Assembly: GCA_049975425.1 (NCBI GenBank)
Contig: JBNGDI010000026.1
Coordinates: 1 to 50,185 of the forward strand
From: HyVt-105 sp049975425
GTDB lineage: Bacteria; Bacteroidota; Bacteroidia; Bacteroidales; VadinHA17
Length of the DNA: 50,185 nt
Reading direction: 5' to 3'
Below, one piece after another: positions 1 through 8,214 of this stretch. The translations under genes and the position numbers were made by a program. Position 1 is the first letter of the stretch, and each line of letters starts with the position of its first letter. A model generated the notes under the pieces. That model saw only the letters and a program-made list of their open reading frames with translations, was not told the origin of the DNA and did no database searches.

Positions 1-66
1 AGAAAAATAACGGCAGTATAATACTTTGTGTCTGATAAACCGTTTACCCCACCCCGCAGGCCGGTT

Positions 67-121
67 TCGTTCGCCACCCCATGGCGAACGACCTGCTTTT
101 TTCAGGGATGAAAAAAGCAGG
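67..121. repeat. Two adjacent inverted repeats downstream of trmN6-like gene
   Basis: Two perfect hairpins lie side by side. The first has 10-bp arms at 67-76 and 82-91 with a 5-nt loop. The second has 11-bp arms at 92-102 and 111-121 (CCTGCTTTTTT / AAAAAAGCAGG) with an 8-nt loop. They start about 44 nt past the stop codon of the minus-strand methyltransferase gene, so a role in ending or stabilising that transcript is plausible. No clear U-tract follows on either strand, so intrinsic termination is inferred, not shown. The rest of 1-164 shows no gene I can support. Confidence 0.45.
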
Positions 122-164
122 CAAAAAAATCCTTAGGCTGCTGATGCTTTTATCAGATGAATCC

Positions 165-872
165 CTAAAATTTCAGGTAGAATTCACCGGTAAGGAGGCG
201 GTATTCGGGGGTATAGTCCCCGTCCCTGATCACCAGGGTTTCCTTTTCCCTTGCCCGGGGCCGGAGGGAGAGTTCCAGCAACATCCATGCCCGTTCCCCG
301 TCTTTCAGAGGATATACCTCACACTGGCGGATAACATAGAGGTGCCTGTCCCTGGCCATGAATTCAAATGCGCCGGCCTGTGCTGCCGGGAGGATCACAG
401 CAAGCCGGCCGGCCGGTTTAAGCACCTTCAGGGCTCCTTCCAGCAAGTCTTCCCGGGAAAGGTTTCCTGCATGCCGGGCTCTGGCTTTTGCCGGACTGGC
501 GGGTTTCAGGGAATCGGAAAAATAGGGCGGGTTACTGACCACCAGATCGTACCGGTTTTCCGTGGCAGAGACATATTCCTGGAATGAACCTTCCACGATC
601 CTGATCCTTTCCGGCCAGGGCGAACGGTTTATGTTCTCCCTTGCCTGTTCCACAGAAAGGGGGTCGATTTCCACGGCATCCACTGCAACGCTGCAGCGCT
701 GGGCAATCATCAGGGCCAGCAGGCCCGTTCCCGTACCCACATCCAGCACCCGGCTCATATTTGCATTAACACGCACCCAGGCTCCCAGCAATACACCATC
801 GGTGGTTACCTTCATGGCTGCCTTATCCTGCCACACAGTAAACTGCCTGAAGCGGAACCAGGGATTGGCCAT
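165..872 (-). CDS. trmN6: tRNA1(Val) (adenine(37)-N6)-methyltransferase-like protein (TrmN6/YfiC family)
   Basis: A 235-residue Rossmann-fold SAM-dependent methyltransferase. Visible are the SAM-binding motif I VLDVGTGTG (residues 42-50), the acidic end of strand 2 (VEID, 67-70) and the N6-adenine methylase motif NPPYFS (114-119). The N-terminal pattern FRFRQFTVWQDKAAMKV is typical of the YfiC/TrmN6 family, which in E. coli methylates A37 of tRNA1(Val). Length fits the family (about 245 residues). It is the last gene of a compact minus-strand run; only 11 bp separate it from the TIGR02757 gene upstream. Family assignment is firm; the exact tRNA substrate in this organism is inferred. Confidence 0.88.
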   Translation of the reverse strand: MANPWFRFRQFTVWQDKAAMKVTTDGVLLGAWVRVNANMSRVLDVGTGTGLLALMIAQRCSVAVDAVEIDPLSVEQARENINRSPWPERIRIVEGSFQEYVSATENRYDLVVSNPPYFSDSLKPASPAKARARHAGNLSREDLLEGALKVLKPAGRLAVILPAAQAGAFEFMARDRHLYVIRQCEVYPLKDGERAWMLLELSLRPRAREKETLVIRDGDYTPEYRLLTGEFYLKF

Positions 873-883
873 AATGGATTCAG

Positions 884-1651
884 TTAAAATTTTTCAAAAA
901 CGCCTGTTCCGAACAGGGCATAATCATATTTCACCGGATCCTCCGGGCAGAACTGCTTCAGCCTCCCGGTCAGTTCTTCCACGGCTTTCCAGTCGTTTTG
1001 TTTTCGTTTCAGGAGTCCGAGTTTTCTGGCCACGTTTCCCGTATGCACATCAAGGGGAATATAGAGGGAAGAAGCCGGTATCTCTTCCCACAGGCCAAAA
1101 TCCACTCCCCTTCCATCGCTTCTCACCATCCACCGTAAAAACAGATTGATGCGTTTGGCGGCCGACCCCCGGTCAATATCAGGCAGGTGTTTGCGGGTTC
1201 GTGCGGGGGCACCCTGCCTGAAAAACTGCTGGCGGAAATGCCGGATGGCATCGTCCACCCTGCCGTTTCGGCGAAAACCCCTTACAAATACCTGCCTTAT
1301 CCCTCCCTGTTCCTTCACCATTCGTTGGAGGGAGCGAAGAAAAAACAGGCAGTCGGCCGGCTGGAAAGTACGGTGAGCAAAAGTAAAAAACCGGCCCCAA
1401 TCCTCCTCCCGGCTTTCTTTCAGGAATTCATACGGAGCCCCGCCCATCAGTTCCATCAACCGGTTGGCATTCCGGATGGTGGTATTTCGCCGGCCCCAGG
1501 CCAGGACAGTGGTAAGGAAAGCTGCGATTTCAATATCCTGTGGATCGGTAAAGCGATGGGGGACACCAATGGGATCGGTCGCAATAAAATCCGGCCGGTT
1601 GTACTCTGCTGATTTGGCTTCCAGAAAATCGAACAGTTCGTTCTCATTCAT
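884..1651 (-). CDS. TIGR02757 family protein (DUF2400)
   Basis: A protein of about 255 residues from the start MNENELFDFL at 1651. The frame stays open to in-frame ATGs at 1666 and 1690, but the latter would overlap the upstream ATPase gene more and adds a poorly conserved tail. The pattern YNRPDFI..DPIGVPHRF near the N-terminus and DIEIAAFLTTVLAWGRR match the TIGR02757/DUF2400 family, which is common in Bacteroidota and has no settled function. The C-terminal stretch IPLDVHTGNVARKLGLL, followed by a late acidic-Pro segment, resembles the catalytic-Asp end of HhH-GPD DNA glycosylases; this is my inference from the motif. It lies between a LolD-like ATPase and trmN6. Confidence 0.8.
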   Translation of the reverse strand: MNENELFDFLEAKSAEYNRPDFIATDPIGVPHRFTDPQDIEIAAFLTTVLAWGRRNTTIRNANRLMELMGGAPYEFLKESREEDWGRFFTFAHRTFQPADCLFFLRSLQRMVKEQGGIRQVFVRGFRRNGRVDDAIRHFRQQFFRQGAPARTRKHLPDIDRGSAAKRINLFLRWMVRSDGRGVDFGLWEEIPASSLYIPLDVHTGNVARKLGLLKRKQNDWKAVEELTGRLKQFCPEDPVKYDYALFGTGVFEKF

Positions 1652-1673
1652 ACCGCCGGGTTTCATAAGAGGA

Positions 1674-2324
1674 TCAGAGGATTTTCCCATCCTGAATGGT
1701 CAGCATGCGGTCGGCCATGTGGGCCAGTTCCTGGTCGTGTGTGACCACGATGATGGTCTGGTTATACCGGTCCCTCAGATCGAAGAACAGTTCGTGCAGT
1801 TCTTTCTTGTTCTTGCTGTCGAGATTACCCGAAGGTTCATCGGCCAGGATCACATCGGGATTGTTAATCAGGGCACGTGCCACGGCCACCCTCTGCTGCT
1901 CTCCCCCTGAAAGCTGAGCGGGTTTGTGATCGAGCCGGTTTTCAAGACCAAGGAATGCCAGCAGCTCCCGGGCTTTGTTTTCAGCTTCCCGCCGGGGGAT
2001 TCTTCCTATAAATGCAGGCATGCATACATTTTCGAGGGCGGTAAATTCGGGCAGCAGGTGATGGAACTGGAAAACAAAGCCTATTCGCCTGTTTCTGAAC
2101 CGGGCCAGTTGCCTGTCCTTCAACCGGAATACATCCTGCCCGTCGTACAGCACTTTTCCTGCAGTAGGCCGGTCAAGGGTGCCGATGATCTGCAGCAGGG
2201 TGGTTTTCCCGGCCCCGCTGGCTCCCACAATGGAAACCACTTCCTTTTTGTTCACTTCCAGGTCAATTCCCTTCAACACCTGCAGGTTACCAAAATACCT
2301 GGTGATATGTTCTGTCCTGATCAT
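1674..2324 (-). CDS. LolD-type ABC transporter ATP-binding protein
   Basis: A 216-residue stand-alone ABC ATPase. All nucleotide-binding motifs are intact: Walker A GASGAGKTT (34-42), Q-loop Gln86, signature LSGGEQQ (138-144), Walker B VILADEP (158-164) and H-loop His196. Length and the EFTALENV segment after the Q-loop place it in the LolD/MacB/FtsE class that powers FtsX-fold permeases, classically LolCDE lipoprotein release. The start MIRTEHITRYFG at 2324 is chosen because the frame continues upstream only into the 3' end of the antiporter gene and that part looks non-coding. No LolC/E permease gene is adjacent; an FtsX-fold permease without its own ATPase lies about 7.5 kb away, but pairing is only a possibility. 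Confidence 0.86.
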   Translation of the reverse strand: MIRTEHITRYFGNLQVLKGIDLEVNKKEVVSIVGASGAGKTTLLQIIGTLDRPTAGKVLYDGQDVFRLKDRQLARFRNRRIGFVFQFHHLLPEFTALENVCMPAFIGRIPRREAENKARELLAFLGLENRLDHKPAQLSGGEQQRVAVARALINNPDVILADEPSGNLDSKNKKELHELFFDLRDRYNQTIIVVTHDQELAHMADRMLTIQDGKIL

Positions 2325-2332
2325 AGACTCCT

Positions 2333-3268
2333 TTAACGGATAAAAACAAGATACACATATATAGCATAACATACAAGGAATACCAGTCCTTCCCACCGCC
2401 TGATCTTTCCGTTCCGTAAAGGAAGCATAAACAGCAGCAGCAAAACGGACAATCCCAGCATCCACAATACGTCCGGGGTCACATCACGGGCAACGGGAAT
2501 GGGCTTTACCGTGGCGGTGAGCCCGAGGATGCCGAACAGGTTGAAAATATTTGAACCGATGATGTTGCCCACGGAAATATCCATTTCTTTCCGTATGGCG
2601 GCAACCAGGGATGTAGCCAGTTCTGGAAGGCTGGTTCCCAGGGCCACCACGGTCACGGAAATGGCATGTTCGCTCACCCCGAGGCGCAACGCAATACCCG
2701 AAGCACCATTCACCAGCTGGTTGGCGCCGAATACCAGGCCCACGGAAGACACCGCCACCAGCAGAAAAGAAGGCCATACCCGATAGCCGGCGGGGGGAAG
2801 TTTGACTTTCCTGTGGTTGTTCTCTTTGCGGGATCTGATAATTGACCATGAAACAAACCCGATAAGAGACAGGAAGAACAGGATCCCTTCCCAGCGCTGG
2901 AGCCATCCGTTCAGGATAAATAAAAAGAACAGGACACCGGCCAGCATCATTACGGGCCAGTCGTACCGGATGGAATTGCGGTTTACAGGAATGGGAAGGA
3001 TCAGCGCCACGAGTCCCAGTATCAGGGCCATATTCGAAATATTGGACCCGATGACATTGCCGATGGCAATGGCAGGATGGCCGGTAAGGGCTGCGTCGAG
3101 GCTCACCACGAGTTCGGGGGCGGAAGTACCCAGGGATACCACCGTTACGCCGATCACCAGGTTAGAAACCCTGAAATTCCGGGCCAGAGACGTTCCTCCC
3201 CGCACCAGAAATTCTCCGCTGATCAAAAGCAGAAACAGTCCCAGTAACAAAGAAAACAGATCTCCCAT
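2333..3268 (-). CDS. Calcium/sodium antiporter (CaCA family, YrbG-like)
   Basis: A 311-residue integral membrane protein with two inverted alpha repeats, the hallmark of the Ca2+/cation antiporter superfamily. Repeat 1 carries SLGTSAPELVVS and GNVIGSNISN. Repeat 2 carries ALGTSLPELATS and GNIIGSNIFN. The GTSxPE acidic residues and GNxIGSN Asn residues form the ion site in characterised exchangers. About ten hydrophobic segments span the protein, with a basic loop (SRKENNHRKVK) between halves. It probably exchanges Na+ (or H+) for Ca2+ at the inner membrane. It lies 8 bp upstream of the lolD-like gene and downstream of tatA, same strand. Confidence 0.9.
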   Translation of the reverse strand: MGDLFSLLLGLFLLLISGEFLVRGGTSLARNFRVSNLVIGVTVVSLGTSAPELVVSLDAALTGHPAIAIGNVIGSNISNMALILGLVALILPIPVNRNSIRYDWPVMMLAGVLFFLFILNGWLQRWEGILFFLSLIGFVSWSIIRSRKENNHRKVKLPPAGYRVWPSFLLVAVSSVGLVFGANQLVNGASGIALRLGVSEHAISVTVVALGTSLPELATSLVAAIRKEMDISVGNIIGSNIFNLFGILGLTATVKPIPVARDVTPDVLWMLGLSVLLLLFMLPLRNGKIRRWEGLVFLVCYAIYVYLVFIR

Positions 3269-3339
3269 ACTTTCCGGATGTTACAAAAGCCATGAATCCA
3301 CACCCGGAACCCAGAAGGAAGGAAATGGATCCGCTTGCA

Positions 3340-3564
3340 TTATTTATTCAGGGTATTTTTGAACTCATCAATATCTTTGGAAATATCTTCAGATTGTTCA
3401 TTGATTTCCCGCTTGATATCTTCCGTAGCTTTCCGGAATTCCCTCATGCCTTCGCCCAGGCCCCGGGCAATTTCGGGTATTTTTTTTGCACCGAAAAGCA
3501 GCAGGACCACCACGAAAATAATGAATATTTCCTGGCCGCTGATAAAGCATACAATAGCGTTCAT
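3340..3564 (-). CDS. tatA: Twin-arginine translocase subunit TatA/TatE
   Basis: A 74-residue protein from MNAIVCFISGQEIF. In-frame ATGs at 3576 and 3585 are possible, but the shorter form places the transmembrane helix at the N-terminus as in TatA. Features are a single hydrophobic helix (IFIIFVVVLLLFGAKKIPEIA), the conserved FG hinge, the amphipathic helix ARGLGEGMREFRKAT and an acidic, charged tail. TatA oligomerises to move folded proteins across the inner membrane after the TatBC complex binds a twin-arginine signal. No tatC is present in the window. It is separated from secDF by a strong hairpin, so it is probably transcribed separately or by read-through. Confidence 0.9.
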   Translation of the reverse strand: MNAIVCFISGQEIFIIFVVVLLLFGAKKIPEIARGLGEGMREFRKATEDIKREINEQSEDISKDIDEFKNTLNK

Positions 3565-3616
3565 AGTTCCTGTCATATACACCACAAATATAATGAAGAT
3601 TCAGACAGGTTGTTAA

Positions 3617-3655
3617 CAATAAAGGAGACCCGGTTCTGCCGGGTCTCCTTTATTG
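3617..3655 (-). terminator. Strong hairpin terminator after secDF
   Basis: A perfect 17-bp inverted repeat (arms 3617-3633 and 3639-3655, 5-nt loop, GC-rich centre GAGACCCGG) starts 3 nt after the secDF stop codon on the minus strand. It is by far the strongest simple hairpin in the window. The 3' arm on that strand ends in a T-rich stretch (CTCCTTTATTG) within the stem instead of a separate poly-U tail, so rho-independent termination is likely but not proven. It separates secDF from tatA. Confidence 0.8.
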
Positions 3656-3658
3656 TGT

Positions 3659-6600
3659 TTATTCTCTGGCTTTGGCTCTCAGCCGGGCTCTTCCAACTGT
3701 ATCGTACAGAATGGGTGTAGCCACAAACCAGGAGGAGTAGGTTCCCACAAGGATTCCAATCAGGAGGGCAAAAATGAAGCCCCGGATCACCTCGCCACCG
3801 AACAGGAAGATGGAGAGCAATACCACCAGGGTGGTCAGTGAGGTGTTCATGGTACGTGTAAGGGTACTGTTCAGGGCGGCATTGATGATCTCGCCTCTTT
3901 CCCGTTTCCTGTAAAGGCCGACATATTCCCTGATGCGGTCGTAAATAATCACGGTATCGTTAATTGAATACCCCACCACCGTGAGGATGGCGGCAATGAA
4001 AGCCTGGTCGATCTCCAGTGAGAAGGGCATCCGCCCGTACAGCAGGGAGAACAGGCCCAGCACAATGGTGCTGTCGTGCACCAGTGACACCACGGCCCCC
4101 AGTCCGTACTGCCAGTTCCGGAACCGGATCAGGATATACAGGAAAATGGCGAGCAGGGAGAACAGGATGGCCCACACGGCCTGTATCTTGATATCATCGG
4201 CAATGGTGGGGCCCACCATCTGGGAGCTCATCAATCCCACTTCTTTATCAGCCGACTGGGCGGTAAAATCTTCCAGTGTAAAGTTTTCGGGATAGAAGGG
4301 TTGCAGTCCGGTAAACAGTTGTTCCTCCACACGCCGGTCGACATCATCCCCTACGCTGTCGATCATGAACTGGGTGGATATTCTCACCATATCGGTTGAT
4401 CCGTAGATGATCACCTGAGGAGTTTCGTGCAGGACATCAGCCAGGGAAGCCTGGACTTCGGCGGTATTTACCGGTTCGTAAAATCTCACCACAAAATTCC
4501 GACCGCCCGTAAAGTCCACGCCGGCATTCAATCCCCTTACGGACAGAGAAATAACCGAGACCAGGAGCATGGCACCGGATAATAGATAGGCCACCTTTCT
4601 TTTTCCCAGAAAGTTCACCTTCGGGTTTTGCAGTATTTTATCAAAAATACGCGTAGCAAAGCTGAGTCTGGTATTCCTGTCGAGGCTTCTCTCGAACACA
4701 AGGCGGGTGATAAAGATAGCCGAGAAAAGGGAAGTAAGGATACCCAGCACCAGGGTGGTGGCAAACCCTTTGATGGGGCCGGTACCAAAAACGTACAGGA
4801 TGATTCCGGTAAGCAGGGATGTCACGTTGGCGTCGATGATGGCTGAATAGGCATTTTTGTATCCGTCGGCAATGGCGAGGCGCATGCCCTTACCGGCCCG
4901 CAATTCTTCACGTATCCTTTCGAAAATCAGCACATTGGAGTCGACCGAAACACCAATAGTTAATACAATACCTGCAATTCCGGGCAGGGTCAGTACCGGC
5001 CCGAGGGAGGCCAGTACGCCCATCAGGAAGAATATGTTGCACAGAAGGGCTATATCGGCCACCAGGCCGGCACGGTGGCTGTAGTAGAACATCATGTACA
5101 ACAGGACCACCACGAAAGCAATCAGGAAGGAATTCATACCGGCCCTGATGGCATCACGCCCGAGTGAGGGTCCTACAATGGCTTCCTGAATGATCCTGGC
5201 AGGAGCCGGCAGTTTCCCCGATTTCAGGATATTGGCCAGGTCACGGGCTTCGTCGAGTGTAAAATTCCCGGTAATGGAGGTGGCACCGCCCTTGATCTCG
5301 CCCTGCACCACGGCGGATGAATACACCAGGTCATCGAGCACAATGGCAATACGGCGACCCACATTGTTCCCGGTTAAGCGGGCCCACTCGCGGGCTCCTT
5401 CAGCGTTCATATTCATACTGACCTCGGCGTTCCCCTGGTTCTGTGAAAATTCCGCCCTGGCCTGGGTGATCACATCCCCGTCGAGCGGTGGCTGCCCGTC
5501 ACGGCTGGTAACCCTGATGGCATGAAGGTAATACCAGCTTTCTGTTTCATCGCCGCGAATGGGATTCACATCCCAGTAAAACCGCACATCCCTGGGAAAG
5601 ATGGAACGGATCTGCGGCATGTTCAGGTAACGCATCACCTGGGCCGTATCGTTCCAATGGGCATATCCTACTTCCGAGCCGGGCAGGAGGGTGCGTCCGT
5701 CGCCGGCTGTATTCGGGTTCAGCACGGCAAACAGGGGGTAATTTTCCATCAGCTCCTGGGAAATCGCTGCCGAATCAAGGTCCTCCTGTTCGGCTTCCAG
5801 TTGTTCCAGAAGTGAGAGAGCGCCGGTATCGGCTTCCTCGACTACCGCCTCAACGGTTGGCGCCTCCTGAAGGGAGGGGGTTTCTGTCGCTTCTGCGGTT
5901 TCCTCATCCCTGCTCAAAGCCTTCTCGGCATCGAGGATCTCTTTCAGCTTGGTATTGGCCTCCAGGAAATACGGATAAAGTTCTTCATTCTCATAGGTTT
6001 CCCAGAACTCCAGTCGGGCTGAGCCCTGCAATAATTTCCGCACCCGGTCGGGCTCCTTGATCCCCGGCAGTTCCACAAGGATCCTGCCCTGGGTTTCCAG
6101 CCTGGAAATATTGGGCTGCACCACACCGAACCGGTCAATACGCGTTGTGAGGATATTGAATGCATTGTCAATGGCATCGCGGGTTTCATCTCTCAGCACC
6201 CGCATCACCTCATCATTTGTGGAATTGAACGATACCTGATCGCGCAGTTCCATGGTGTTGAAAATGGCGGCCAGGCTGGCATTGGGATCAGTTTCCTCAA
6301 AAGCCTCCTGGAAAAGGGTCAGGAAATCTTCCTGGCTGTTACGCTGTCGTTCCTGCGCCAGAGAAAGGGCCTTAGTAAAGGTGGTATCGGTACTGTAATT
6401 AGAAAGTGACCTGACTATATCCACAACGGAGATTTCCAGGATTACGTTCATTCCTCCCTTCAGGTCGAGCCCGAGATTGATCTCTTTTTCCTGGCATTCG
6501 CGGAAAGTATTGCCCAGGTAACTCCACTGGCTTTTCGGCAGGCCGGCAATGGAATCGAGATAGGACATTTCCTTCTCCAGGTTGCCCTGTGCATATTCCT

Positions 6601-6706
6601 TCGCATCCTTTCTGACTTTGTTGGTCACATACGTGAAAGATAACTGGTACAGGCTGACCAGGGCCAGGGTGATGGCAAAAACTAAGATAGCACCTCTGTT
6701 ACGCAT
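3659..6706 (-). CDS. secDF: Protein translocase subunit SecDF (fused SecD-SecF)
   Basis: A 1,015-residue fusion of SecD and SecF, the normal form in Bacteroidota. After an N-terminal transmembrane helix (about 7-24) comes the SecD motif LGLDLKGG (78-85), the large periplasmic domain with an acidic low-complexity insertion at about 257-315, and a six-helix membrane block (GIVLTIGVSVDSNVLIFERI). The SecF half starts near residue 690 and has GVDFTGGRNFVVRF, then GYSINDTVIIYDRIRE and a second helix block. With SecYEG it uses the proton gradient to complete export of proteins across the inner membrane. It is followed by a strong hairpin and preceded by a TAnnTTTG motif at 6758-6765. Confidence 0.97.
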   Translation of the reverse strand: MRNRGAILVFAITLALVSLYQLSFTYVTNKVRKDAKEYAQGNLEKEMSYLDSIAGLPKSQWSYLGNTFRECQEKEINLGLDLKGGMNVILEISVVDIVRSLSNYSTDTTFTKALSLAQERQRNSQEDFLTLFQEAFEETDPNASLAAIFNTMELRDQVSFNSTNDEVMRVLRDETRDAIDNAFNILTTRIDRFGVVQPNISRLETQGRILVELPGIKEPDRVRKLLQGSARLEFWETYENEELYPYFLEANTKLKEILDAEKALSRDEETAEATETPSLQEAPTVEAVVEEADTGALSLLEQLEAEQEDLDSAAISQELMENYPLFAVLNPNTAGDGRTLLPGSEVGYAHWNDTAQVMRYLNMPQIRSIFPRDVRFYWDVNPIRGDETESWYYLHAIRVTSRDGQPPLDGDVITQARAEFSQNQGNAEVSMNMNAEGAREWARLTGNNVGRRIAIVLDDLVYSSAVVQGEIKGGATSITGNFTLDEARDLANILKSGKLPAPARIIQEAIVGPSLGRDAIRAGMNSFLIAFVVVLLYMMFYYSHRAGLVADIALLCNIFFLMGVLASLGPVLTLPGIAGIVLTIGVSVDSNVLIFERIREELRAGKGMRLAIADGYKNAYSAIIDANVTSLLTGIILYVFGTGPIKGFATTLVLGILTSLFSAIFITRLVFERSLDRNTRLSFATRIFDKILQNPKVNFLGKRKVAYLLSGAMLLVSVISLSVRGLNAGVDFTGGRNFVVRFYEPVNTAEVQASLADVLHETPQVIIYGSTDMVRISTQFMIDSVGDDVDRRVEEQLFTGLQPFYPENFTLEDFTAQSADKEVGLMSSQMVGPTIADDIKIQAVWAILFSLLAIFLYILIRFRNWQYGLGAVVSLVHDSTIVLGLFSLLYGRMPFSLEIDQAFIAAILTVVGYSINDTVIIYDRIREYVGLYRKRERGEIINAALNSTLTRTMNTSLTTLVVLLSIFLFGGEVIRGFIFALLIGILVGTYSSWFVATPILYDTVGRARLRAKARE

Positions 6707-6757
6707 TTTCTTGTTTAATTATTGATTCAGAATTATTTCAGTTCCCCTACGGACGCG

Positions 6758-6765
6758 CAAATATA
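6758..6765 (-). promoter_or_regulatory. Putative -7 promoter element (TATATTTG) for secDF
   Basis: On the minus strand this reads TATATTTG, matching the Bacteroidota sigma-ABfr -7 consensus TAnnTTTG, about 52 nt upstream of the secDF start codon. No convincing TTG at the -33 position is seen. The remaining gap, 6707-6906, holds no gene I can support. Confidence 0.5.
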
Positions 6766-6906
6766 ATATATTTTTTTAGAAGTCCCGGAATGAACCGGTC
6801 AGGAAATAATAATGAATCCGATTCGGGGCAAAGAGTCAGAGTGCGGCACGGTACAGGCATCAAACGGCTTCGCCGCACATTTCACCGGGAGAAAAAATAT
6901 CGGGCT

Positions 6907-7160
6907 CATCCGGTTTTTTATCTGTTCTCTCAAGGCCCGGGCAGACCGGTGCAACTGGGTATATTCATCCCTGTCCGGTTTCAGCTCGATAATTTTTTCA
7001 ATGCGGTTTTTCCCCGGCACCACCGGAACTCCCGGGTGAGTATCCTTCAGGCCGTATTCCCTGTAAGGCGTGCACATACGGGGAACACCCTTTTCCGGAT
7101 TCTCACCACCGATTCCACCATCCGGACAGCTGCATCCCCTGGTGCATACCAGGCAGTAAC
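6907..7160 (-). pseudogene. Decayed, frameshifted copy of the C-terminal part of malate dehydrogenase
   Basis: Just downstream of mdh, minus-strand translation gives two fragments in different frames that align in order with the last ~95 residues of the adjacent Mdh. The first reads WYAPG.AAVRMVE followed by RVFPVCARLTGN, against WYAPGAAAAQMVE and RIFPVCAGLNGE in Mdh, then hits a stop. The second reads EYGLKDTHPGVPV, RIEKIIELKPDRDEY and SARALREQI, against EYGLENIFMGVPV, GIEEIIEIELNQDEK and SARSVKDVM. A frameshift lies near 7055-7070. Homology begins abruptly about 47 nt past the mdh stop, and there is no N-terminal NAD-binding domain. Divergence suggests an old duplication or the tail of a lost paralogue rather than a sequencing error. 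Confidence 0.82.
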
Positions 7161-7206
7161 AAAGATACAATATTCAGGGTTAACAGGGAGGTTCTTTTAC
7201 AGCAGG

Positions 7207-8169
7207 TTACTCACAGCAGTGGGCTCCTTCAAACAGGTTCATATTGTCGAGTACTTTCATAACATCTTTCACTGAGCGGGCAGAATCCTGTAACAATTTC
7301 TTTTCATCCTGATTGAGTTCGATCTCTATGATCTCCTCAATGCCGTTCCGGCCCAGTTTCACAGGAACCCCCATAAAAATATTTTCCAGTCCGTATTCCC
7401 CGTTCAGTCCGGCACATACCGGAAAAATCCTGTGCTGGTCCATCACAATGGCTTCCACCATCTGCGCAGCGGCGGCCCCGGGGGCATACCAGGCTGATGT
7501 CCCCATAAGCTGTACCAGTTCTCCTCCGCCTTTGCGGGTCCTTTCAACAATTTTTTCGATTTCCTCCTTCCCCAGCAGCTGGGTAACGGGAATCCCTCCC
7601 ACTGAGGTATAGCGGGGCAAAGGGACCATGGTGTCGCCATGCCCCCCCAGCAACAGAGCCTGTATGTCGCGGGGTGATACATTCAGTGCATCGGCAATGA
7701 ACGACTTGTACCGGGCGGAATCAAGTATGCCGGCCATGCCGAACACTTTGCGTGACTCTTTGTTGGCTGCCAGGTAAGCTGCATAGGTCATTACATCGAG
7801 CGGGTTGGATACCACCACGATCACAGCATCGGGTGAATACCGGATGGCTTTTTCCGTCACCTCTTTCACAATGCCGGCGTTGGTATGGATCAGGTCGTCA
7901 CGCGACATCCCCGGTTTGCGTGGAATGCCCGAGGTAATCACCACGACCGAGGAGCCTCGTGTAGCCAGATAATCGTCGGTAACTCCTGTGATCTTGGTAT
8001 CGAAAATGTTCACGGAAGCCGTTTGCCACATATCCAGGGCTTTGCCTTCCGCAATGCCCTTTTTGATATCTACCAGTACAATCTGGTTGGCCAGTCCTTT
8101 GTGGGCGATGACATTGGCACAGGTGGCTCCCACATTGCCGGCCCCAATAACGGTTATTTTTCTGCTCAT
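7207..8169 (-). CDS. mdh: Malate dehydrogenase (LDH-like type)
   Basis: A 320-residue NAD-dependent malate dehydrogenase of the LDH-like class, interconverting malate and oxaloacetate in the cytoplasm. It shows the dinucleotide motif GAGNVG (9-14), Asp34 at the end of strand 2 (NAD preference), substrate-loop GIPRKPGMSR with Arg84 (malate rather than lactate specificity) and Arg90, SNPLDV (121-126), Arg153 and the catalytic GGHGDT (His177). The start MSRKITVIGA at 8169 fits the family exactly; the frame continues upstream to an ATG at 8217, but that extension lies within a leader hairpin and is not protein-like. A degraded copy of its own 3' end follows. Confidence 0.96.
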   Translation of the reverse strand: MSRKITVIGAGNVGATCANVIAHKGLANQIVLVDIKKGIAEGKALDMWQTASVNIFDTKITGVTDDYLATRGSSVVVITSGIPRKPGMSRDDLIHTNAGIVKEVTEKAIRYSPDAVIVVVSNPLDVMTYAAYLAANKESRKVFGMAGILDSARYKSFIADALNVSPRDIQALLLGGHGDTMVPLPRYTSVGGIPVTQLLGKEEIEKIVERTRKGGGELVQLMGTSAWYAPGAAAAQMVEAIVMDQHRIFPVCAGLNGEYGLENIFMGVPVKLGRNGIEEIIEIELNQDEKKLLQDSARSVKDVMKVLDNMNLFEGAHCCE

Positions 8170-8171
8170 GG

Positions 8172-8213
8172 AGAATGTTTTACAGATCTGACATCTGCAA
8201 AATAAAACATTCT
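8172..8213 (-). promoter_or_regulatory. Leader hairpin directly upstream of the mdh start codon
   Basis: A long inverted repeat abuts the mdh start. The outer arms AGAATGTTTTA (172-182 within 8100s) and TAAAACATTCT (8203-8213) are a perfect 11-bp match. The inner arms CAGAT (8183-8187) and ATCTG (8193-8197) extend the stem, leaving one 5-nt bulge. Its 3' end is 2 nt from the ATG, so in the mRNA it would enclose the ribosome-loading region. It could act as a translational control element, an mRNA-stabilising 5' stem or a DNA operator; sequence alone does not choose. Confidence 0.5.
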
Positions 8214-8214
8214 T

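Noticed and set aside
1674..2324. The LolD-like ATPase as the partner of the MacB-like permease
   Set aside because: Motif class fits, but the genes are 7.5 kb apart in different operons; nothing in the sequence ties them together.
2325..2465. A longer start for the LolD-like ATPase
   Set aside because: It would run back into the antiporter's coding sequence and adds a Cys-rich segment unlike any ABC ATPase.
3340..3564. A complete Tat operon
   Set aside because: Only tatA is here; no tatC-like multi-helix gene lies on either side.
6799..7170. A 123-codon open frame on the minus strand that could be called a small gene
   Set aside because: Its middle matches only the second half of the Mdh C-terminus, the upstream half of that homology is in another frame, and its ends are not protein-like. 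It is a pseudogene remnant.
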